Positions 13,336 through 18,304 of a DNA stretch of 18,304 bases are shown here, one piece after another (positions within the stretch are counted from its first letter, which is position 1; the number at the start of each line of letters is the position of its first letter). Both the position numbers and the translations under genes were made by a program. Origin of the DNA: Heyndrickxia sporothermodurans (GTDB lineage Bacteria > Bacillota > Bacilli > Bacillales > Bacillaceae_C); the NCBI RefSeq assembly GCF_016785185.1, contig NZ_JAEKDY010000064.1. One strand, 5' to 3'. Under the pieces are notes generated by a model, which saw only the letters and a list, made by a program, of their open reading frames with translations, was not told where the DNA came from and searched no databases.

Positions 13336-15127
13336 TCTTAATGAATTACCTTCCTTACATTTCTTCTTTCAGCATGACGTTATTAATTTAAAAGAGCATC
13401 CAGATAACAGGATACGATTAAAGGTGTGCAGAAGAAAGTCTGCGATTTTTGATTTTAGTAAGTTGAAAATGCCTGTACGTTTAGAACTAAAGCATTACCT
13501 TCAAGAGATTTTGTCAAAAGATTTAACTAATACTGCCTTAAACACATATTTAACCCCACTGCAACATTTAATTGATTTCTTTAATATAGAATCAGCAACT
13601 CATGATAGACTTTCTCTTCGCAGTTATTCATCAGAGATAGAAGATAAGTTCAAAAACTATTTAGAAGGTATTGGTGTGACTGTAACTCATTCAGTACATG
13701 GAAAATCGACTTCATTGAAAATATATGAACGTACTTATTTATTTGTAATGGATCTCTATAATGGTTCAAACCCATTCGATAAGGATATTTGGAGATTAGA
13801 ACAGATGGGAATTGATAGTACCAGATTAATTGAAAGTAAGAAAATGAAGACTATCTCCTTTCACACTATACCGAATGAATTAAATCGCAAACTTGCCAAG
13901 AAATATGTGAAATACCTCATAACAGCAACCGATAAGGCTATCTCTACCATAATCTCAAAACTAAAATATATCAGGGAATTACTTGTTTTCTTGGATAATA
14001 AGCCAATAACACAAATGAGTCGAAGTGATGTTGAAAGGTTTATTCAAAAAATTGATGAAAAAGGCGTAAAAAATGTTACCTTTAATGACAGTATTTTTGT
14101 AAATAGTAAATTTGTAGAGTATTTAATCGTTTGTGGTGATCTAACGATGAACCATTTTTATTCAAATGACATCAAAGCAGTTGATAGAGACCACTCATAT
14201 AAAACTGTAGACGAAAGTGTTATCAAACAGATATTCAGCGTACTAAATGAAATCCCTATACAAGAGGCTTGTATGTTTTTACTCATATATTCCACTGGAA
14301 TGAGAGTGAGCGAGGCTTGTTCAATTAAGTTGAATAAATTATTTAACAACGAGAATGGATATTTTATTCGTTTTTATTCACAAAAAATGCGTAAAGAAGT
14401 TATGAATCCTATTCCTAAATCACTTTATGATTTATTGAAAAAGCAGAATAAAAGGATGGTTGAGAATTACGGGAAGAAAACAAAATATCTCTTCCCCCAC
14501 TCTGACCTTAAATGTTATCCATCAGGGCTATACCGAGAAAAAATGCAGGAGTGGTTTAAGGAATTAGGAATCCGAAATTCTGACGGCACAATGTATCATT
14601 TTAAACCACATGATTATCGCCATACCCTTGCGACAACTATGATTTTACACGATATTCCTTCATCGGTTGTTCAAAAGATTTTGCATCACGAGTCAATAGA
14701 GATGACCTCTTCATACATTGATATACAGGATAAGCATAGGATTGAGCGACATAAAGAGTTTATAAATATTAAGGGTGAATCAATGCCTATCCATATTGAC
14801 GCTTCTATGGAAATTGATGATATAGCAAAAGTTGAATGGCTAAAAAAGTCAATTAACGCACAAATGCTTCCGAATGGAATGTGTTCTCTTCCAGTGGCAA
14901 TGGGAAAATGTCCACATGGAAACTCATGTTTAACGTGCGGAGATTTTAGAACAAGTAAGGAGTTCCTCCCTATCCATCAAAAGCATTATAAAAGCGTTTG
15001 CGGACTTCTTGACTATGCTAAACAACAAGGATGGCAAAGACAAATTGAAACGAATGAAGAGGTTAAAAAAAACCTCGAAACAATTATTGAGAAATTACAA
15101 GATGGTAATAAGGAGATTACTTCGTGA
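13322..15127 (+). CDS. Tyrosine recombinase 2 (large, TnpB-like, Cys-motif tail)
   Basis: A 601-aa protein starting inside the end of recombinase 1, with AAGGGG upstream. The N-terminal ~290 residues contain the DNA-binding region. The catalytic domain has R328 (STGMRVSEA), H430-x-x-R433 (HDYRH), H456 (KILHHES) and Y465 (SSYIDIQ), all present. After it comes a tail with Cys521, Cys530, Cys536 and Cys539 (spacing C-x8-C-x5-C-x2-C, in GKCPHGNSCLTCGDF), a probable zinc-binding knuckle, then a helical end. TnpB of Tn554 is a tyrosine recombinase of similar size (about 630 aa). It overlaps recombinase 3 by four bases (GTGA). Confidence 0.92.
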   Translation: MRASNLNELPSLHFFFQHDVINLKEHPDNRIRLKVCRRKSAIFDFSKLKMPVRLELKHYLQEILSKDLTNTALNTYLTPLQHLIDFFNIESATHDRLSLRSYSSEIEDKFKNYLEGIGVTVTHSVHGKSTSLKIYERTYLFVMDLYNGSNPFDKDIWRLEQMGIDSTRLIESKKMKTISFHTIPNELNRKLAKKYVKYLITATDKAISTIISKLKYIRELLVFLDNKPITQMSRSDVERFIQKIDEKGVKNVTFNDSIFVNSKFVEYLIVCGDLTMNHFYSNDIKAVDRDHSYKTVDESVIKQIFSVLNEIPIQEACMFLLIYSTGMRVSEACSIKLNKLFNNENGYFIRFYSQKMRKEVMNPIPKSLYDLLKKQNKRMVENYGKKTKYLFPHSDLKCYPSGLYREKMQEWFKELGIRNSDGTMYHFKPHDYRHTLATTMILHDIPSSVVQKILHHESIEMTSSYIDIQDKHRIERHKEFINIKGESMPIHIDASMEIDDIAKVEWLKKSINAQMLPNGMCSLPVAMGKCPHGNSCLTCGDFRTSKEFLPIHQKHYKSVCGLLDYAKQQGWQRQIETNEEVKKNLETIIEKLQDGNKEITS

Positions 15128-17004
15128 TGCTTAATAATGTACTGGAACAAAAAAAGAGTTTTAAATCCTTTCCCCTACAAGACTTTTACAAACAAGATAT
15201 ATGGGATTTGACTAAACATCCGCAATTCGTTGAATTAAATGAAAATCAAAAGAGTTTTATTGTAAATAGAAAGCACATAATTGATTTTACAAATATGAAA
15301 AAAGACGTACTTTCTAATGAAATTAAATATTACTGCCAATATTACATTGAAAATATGAAAAGATTAATAACTTCCTTTGTGACAGATGTTGGTGGAATTA
15401 ACCTAACCATTCAATTTATGAATGAGCAGTTAAATGAGATTGATAGTTTTATTGAATTAGAGTTGGAGAAATCAACACAATTTTTCTCTCAATTCCTAAT
15501 TTCCAACGGGTATAAAACACATACTGAAACGAATAACGCTTTGTCAGAGGATATGGAATACAAAACATATAAGACTCCGACAACATATCTTAGGTTCTTT
15601 CAGAATTTGCATAAATTCATTCATGAGCAGTATAACGAATCGAATCAGCCTAAAACCTTTTTTGACAAAGATAAATGGGATATAAGGGAGTTACCTTTTA
15701 AAATACAAGGTTTTGATCCATCAAGACCACGATATATCCTTTCTTTTGAAAAAATCGTTCAAGAAAATATAAAAAGCATAGCAAAGAAATACACGTTAGA
15801 GAGGCTAAAAACCAAGAAGTATTCAACGTGTGTAGATGATTTAAAGGGCATCAACTATCTCTCAGAGTTTCTACACGAAAACTATCCAGAGATTCAATCA
15901 TTGACACAATTGAATCGAGCAATTATTGAGGAGTTTCTTGGCTTCGTCAACTTGAATAGTAACTTACAGCCAAGAACACAATCATCAAGAATTGGTTCTG
16001 TTAAGACCTTTTTTGAAACGTGTAACCTGTTTGGATGGGATGAAGCACCTAAACAAACATTATTACTTACCGATGACGTGAAGAAGAAATATAAGGTGCT
16101 ACCTAAATTTTATGAAGACGATATACTTTCTCAAATTAACAAGAATTTAGAGCATTTACCTGTGCAAATTGCCAGAATGGTTTTCGTACTGCAAAACGTT
16201 GGTATGCGGATTAGTGAGCTATGCACCCTCAAAATAGACTGCATAAAGTATGATACTGAAGATGATCCTGTCCTTGAATATATTCAAGAGAAAACAAAAG
16301 AGCCAAATCGTGTTCCAATAAAAAAAGATATAGAAATGGCAATCAATGAGGCAATTAAATACAGTCGAGAGCAGTTTGGAGAAAATATTAAGTATGTTTT
16401 TATGCAAGATGCCGATAGACCAATTAGCAAAGATACATTTTCCTATCATATGAATCAATTAATCAAGAAGCATGATGTTCGTGATAGTAATGGTAATTTA
16501 GTAAGAATAAAATCTCACCATTTCCGAGGAACAGTAGCCACTAAATACGCTAATATGGGAATGTCAACAAATGTCATCAGAAGCCTATTGGGACAAAAAT
16601 CGTTGGGGGCTATCCGTCATTATGTTGAAATACTTGAAGAAACAATGACAGATGCCATGCAAGACCTTTTAAATTATCAAGACCAAATGATTCAAAACAT
16701 AGGAAAAAAGGAAGCTGTTATTCAAATCAATGATGAAGATAAAGCTGAACTTCCATTGCCAAATGGTAGATGTGCAAAGCCTTTATCATCGGGCAAATGT
16801 ACACATGCCAACGCCTGTTATACTTGTGCTATGTTTAAGCCAGATCCGAAAAACATTGACCTTTTCAAATACCAATTATCCGAAGCACAAAGTAACGTAG
16901 AAATGGCTAAAATAAATGGATTTGAACGTGTTCTACAAGTGAACGAAGATTTAGTAGATGCTTTAGAAAAAATCATTGCCTCTATTGAAAGGCGAGGTGC
17001 TTAG
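15124..17004 (+). CDS. Tyrosine recombinase 3 (large, Cys-motif tail, variant active site)
   Basis: GTG at 15124, with AAGGAG eight bases upstream, overlaps the stop of recombinase 2; ATG at 15127 is an alternative. The 626-aa product has the same plan as recombinase 2: a long N-terminal DNA-binding part, then R362 (NVGMRISEL), H465-x-x-R468 (SHHFRGT) and Y500 (IRHYVEI). The second catalytic His, expected in LLGHxS, is Gln491 (LLGQKS). The tail repeats the C-x8-C-x5-C-x2-C motif (Cys550, 559, 565, 568; GKCTHANACYTCAMF). The Gln could lower activity or make this a mainly structural subunit, although the nucleophile is kept. Having a second TnpB-like protein is the difference from classical Tn554. 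Confidence 0.9.
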   Translation: MMLNNVLEQKKSFKSFPLQDFYKQDIWDLTKHPQFVELNENQKSFIVNRKHIIDFTNMKKDVLSNEIKYYCQYYIENMKRLITSFVTDVGGINLTIQFMNEQLNEIDSFIELELEKSTQFFSQFLISNGYKTHTETNNALSEDMEYKTYKTPTTYLRFFQNLHKFIHEQYNESNQPKTFFDKDKWDIRELPFKIQGFDPSRPRYILSFEKIVQENIKSIAKKYTLERLKTKKYSTCVDDLKGINYLSEFLHENYPEIQSLTQLNRAIIEEFLGFVNLNSNLQPRTQSSRIGSVKTFFETCNLFGWDEAPKQTLLLTDDVKKKYKVLPKFYEDDILSQINKNLEHLPVQIARMVFVLQNVGMRISELCTLKIDCIKYDTEDDPVLEYIQEKTKEPNRVPIKKDIEMAINEAIKYSREQFGENIKYVFMQDADRPISKDTFSYHMNQLIKKHDVRDSNGNLVRIKSHHFRGTVATKYANMGMSTNVIRSLLGQKSLGAIRHYVEILEETMTDAMQDLLNYQDQMIQNIGKKEAVIQINDEDKAELPLPNGRCAKPLSSGKCTHANACYTCAMFKPDPKNIDLFKYQLSEAQSNVEMAKINGFERVLQVNEDLVDALEKIIASIERRGA

Positions 17005-17005
17005 T

Positions 17006-17398
17006 GTGAAAAATACAAGTAAAATTGTTTCAATGGCGAAAGAAAAAACAGAGGAAAAAAAGCAGAAAGTGATCAACACAATAAATGAAATGATTGCGAA
17101 TGGGGAAAAAGTTACCTTTTATAGTGTTTATCAAAAAGCAGGCGTGTCTAAATCTTTTGTTTATAATAACAAGGAAATCAGAGAAGTAATAGAACAACAT
17201 CGTAAATTACCAATTAAAAAGGCTCAAACAAAAGATGCCAAAGACGTGATCATCGAATCGCAAAAAAGGAAAATAAGAGAATTAGAGAAAGAAATTAAAC
17301 AATTACAAAAAGATGAATTGTGGAAATCAAAATATGAAAGACTATACGAAGAAAATAAGAGATTGGAAAAACAGCTTGAAAAAGCATATAAATATTGA
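17006..17398 (+). CDS. TnpC-like coiled-coil protein (DUF6262-type)
   Basis: I choose GTG at 17006: GAGGTG (16994-16999) lies six bases upstream and the start is one base after the recombinase 3 stop; an ATG at 16976 lies inside the recombinase gene. The product is 130 aa. Residues 15-65 form a small helix-turn-helix-like region (KVINTINEMIANGEKVTFYS, then KAGVSKSFVYNNKEIREVIE) and residues 80-130 a charged coiled coil (KRKIRELEKEIKQLQKDELW). This matches the small third protein of Tn554-type modules (TnpC, about 125 aa), which influences orientation and efficiency of transposition in Tn554. It closes the recombination operon, followed by a terminator. Confidence 0.85.
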   Translation: MKNTSKIVSMAKEKTEEKKQKVINTINEMIANGEKVTFYSVYQKAGVSKSFVYNNKEIREVIEQHRKLPIKKAQTKDAKDVIIESQKRKIRELEKEIKQLQKDELWKSKYERLYEENKRLEKQLEKAYKY

Positions 17399-17407
17399 AT
17401 CATTTTT

Positions 17408-17438
17408 ACGCCTTTTCGAATAAGAAAAGGTGTTTTTT
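17408..17438 (+). terminator. Intrinsic terminator of the recombinase operon
   Basis: A 10-bp stem (17408-17417 with 17424-17433, one G-U pair), a GAATAA loop and a run of T, nine bases after the stop codon. Confidence 0.85.
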
Positions 17439-17445
17439 CATTCAC

Positions 17446-17457
17446 ATTAAATACTGT
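17446..17457 (+). repeat. Right copy of the internal direct repeat near the element ends
   Basis: ATTAAATACTGT; matches 5872-5884 except for one missing A. It sits 57 bases from the right core, against 14 bases on the left, so the ends are asymmetric. Confidence 0.3.
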
Positions 17458-17502
17458 ATTTAAAGATAAGTATATTTATATTATAACATTTATCATAATT
17501 CA

Positions 17503-17513
17503 ACTATATATAA
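17503..17513 (+). repeat. Right terminal inverted repeat of the element
   Basis: ACTATATATAA, the inverted partner of 5859-5869 (10 of 11 bases), next to the right ACATTG core. Confidence 0.6.
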
Positions 17514-17519
17514 ACATTG
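17514..17519 (+). repeat. Right att core, ACATTG
   Basis: Second copy of the 6-bp core. Recombination between this copy and 5853-5858 would excise the element and restore the mod reading frame. Confidence 0.75.
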
Positions 17520-18181
17520 ATCCACCTTATAATACGGGTAATGATTTTGTCTACAAAGATAACTTCAAAGACGGTTTACAAAATTATTTAGTACAAACAG
17601 GGCAAGTGGACTCTGAAGGGAATCAACTTTCGACAAACTTTGAAAGTAATGGGAGATTTCATACAGATTGGTTAAATATGATGTATCCAAGATTAAAATT
17701 GGCCCGTAATTTACTAACTGATGATGGCGCTATTTTTATCAGTATAGATGATAGTGAAGAAGCTAATCTTGTGAAGATTTGTGATGAAATTTTTGGAGAG
17801 AAAAACAGAGTTGGATTAATTTGTCATAAATCAAGAGCCTCTGTTTCAAATGATAAAATTATTTCACCTAATCATAATAGAATTTTGTTCTATGCAAAAA
17901 ATATAGAAATTTTGAATGAAAAAAGACAACTAATTGGCGAGGATCCCGACTTATCAAACTTTGAGTATGATGATAATGATGGAAAAGGCCCATATCGTCT
18001 AACCCCAGTTGACGGTCCGGGCGGGGCTAAAAAAGGGAATCCGTATTATGAGTTCTTAGGAGTACAAGGATACTTTAGATATTCAAAAGGAACAATGGAA
18101 GAAAAATACAGTCAAGGATTAATTGTAAAAAAATCAAATAGTCTTTATCAAAAATACTATATGGAAAAAGCAAAAAAGTAA
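17520..18181 (+). pseudogene. mod: Type III-like DNA methyltransferase (mod), 3' part, truncated at its far end
   Basis: The frame resumes exactly after the element with catalytic motif IV DPPYNTG, then FVYKDNFKDGL, TDWLNMMYPRLKLARNLLTD and DGAIFISIDDSEEANLVKIC, standard type III Mod/beta-class sequence. About 140 further residues belong to the region that usually holds the target-recognition part (GGAKKGNPYYEFLGVQGYFR, then YSQGLIVKKSNSLYQKYYME). The match ends at about 18178 and a stop follows at once. The C-terminal third, including the FxGxG S-adenosylmethionine-binding motif, is missing. The rejoined gene would encode 338 aa, against roughly 600 or more for full Mod. The locus was thus broken twice: by the element, and by a second event at the right edge. 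An in-frame ATG at 17606 could start a fragment, but no good ribosome binding site is seen there. Confidence 0.92.
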
Positions 18182-18213
18182 GCCCCCAATCAAACAACGC
18201 ATATAAACAAGCA

Positions 18214-18254
18214 GCGCCTCCTGGTACTATGAATGTATCAATTTAAGGAGGTGC
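18214..18254 (+). promoter_or_regulatory. Hairpin that sequesters the ribosome binding site of the edge gene
   Basis: GCGCCTCCT (18214-18222) can pair over nine positions (one G-U) with AGGAGGTGC (18246-18254), which includes the entire Shine-Dalgarno sequence of the gene at 18262. Many insertion sequences use such structures to block translation of transcripts reading in from outside. Confidence 0.55.
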
Positions 18255-18261
18255 TTTTCAT

Positions 18262-18304
18262 ATGCCAGAACAAAAATTAACAATTGTCCCCGTTACATTA
18301 CATT
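18262..18304 (+). CDS. Start of an unidentified gene, probably an IS transposase (partial)
   Basis: ATG at 18262 has AAGGAGGTG eight bases upstream. Only 14 residues are in the window (MPEQKLTIVPVTLH), too few for a family call. Context favours an insertion sequence: the mod homology stops abruptly about 80 bases upstream, and a hairpin masks the ribosome binding site. I could not identify the IS end sequence. Confidence 0.45.
   Translation, partial: MPEQKLTIVPVTLH

Larger units (their letters stand above)
5859..17519 (+). mobile_element. Tn554-like tyrosine-recombinase element carrying a type I R-M system (11,661 bp)
   Basis: Both ends are defined by the interrupted mod gene: joining 5858 to 17520 restores the frame KVKLIYI-DPPYNTGNDF without adding or losing a base. 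The inner ends carry an imperfect inverted repeat, TTATACATAGT (5859-5869) against ACTATATATAA (17503-17513), matching at 10 of 11 positions, next to the 6-bp core ACATTG. Contents in order: hsdR, a minus-strand small gene, a winged-helix regulator, hsdM, hsdS, three tyrosine recombinases and a TnpC-like coiled-coil protein. Tn554 itself has two tyrosine recombinases plus TnpC and inserts site-specifically without a target duplication; this element has an extra large recombinase. Cargo sits at the left, recombination genes at the right. Everything inside appears intact, so the element may still be mobile. Confidence 0.9.

Overview
The window looks like an accessory, defence-island-type stretch of a low-GC Firmicute chromosome, most likely from the Bacillus cereus group. 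The basis is the AT-rich sequence, strong AAGGAGG-type ribosome binding sites, a ComK-family protein, a PadR regulator with a partner membrane protein, and a decayed Rpn-type nuclease/transposase gene resembling those common in that group. The species call is inference.

Layout. (1) 100-1000, minus strand: a PadR-family repressor and an overlapping small membrane-protein gene, with a promoter that carries two near-identical palindromic operator-like repeats. (2) 1163-1758: a frameshifted Rpn/PD-(D/E)XK nuclease-type pseudogene, then a terminator. (3) 2020-4156: two tandem DndB-like (DGQHR-type) genes with no other dnd genes in the window. (4) 4164-4272: an RNA segment that can fold either as a perfect three-way junction or as an intrinsic terminator, followed by a comK paralogue at 4317-4868. 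(5) 5167-5858 and 17520-18181: remains of an older defence locus, namely a 110-aa remnant resembling the N-terminus of a DrmA/DISARM-type helicase and a type III-like DNA methyltransferase gene (mod) that is now in two pieces.

The main event is at 5859-17519. An 11,661-bp Tn554-like element sits inside mod, exactly at the codons for catalytic motif IV (DPPY). The two element/chromosome junctions share exactly six bases (ACATTG), bordered on the element side by a short inverted repeat (10 of 11 positions). Joining base 5858 to base 17520 restores an open mod frame through IDPPYNTGND. The element carries a complete type I restriction-modification system: hsdR on its own transcript, then a RepL-like winged-helix regulator, hsdM and hsdS as a second transcript behind a 22-bp perfect palindrome. 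A 53-aa gene lies on the minus strand between the two transcripts. The recombination module follows: three consecutive tyrosine recombinases and a small coiled-coil TnpC/DUF6262-like protein. The element has therefore broken one modification gene while bringing in a different, apparently intact R-M system.

The mod 3' part is truncated again near 18178. A new gene, probably an IS transposase, starts at 18262 behind a hairpin that would hide its ribosome binding site. All family calls are from reading the translated sequence; no database search was run.
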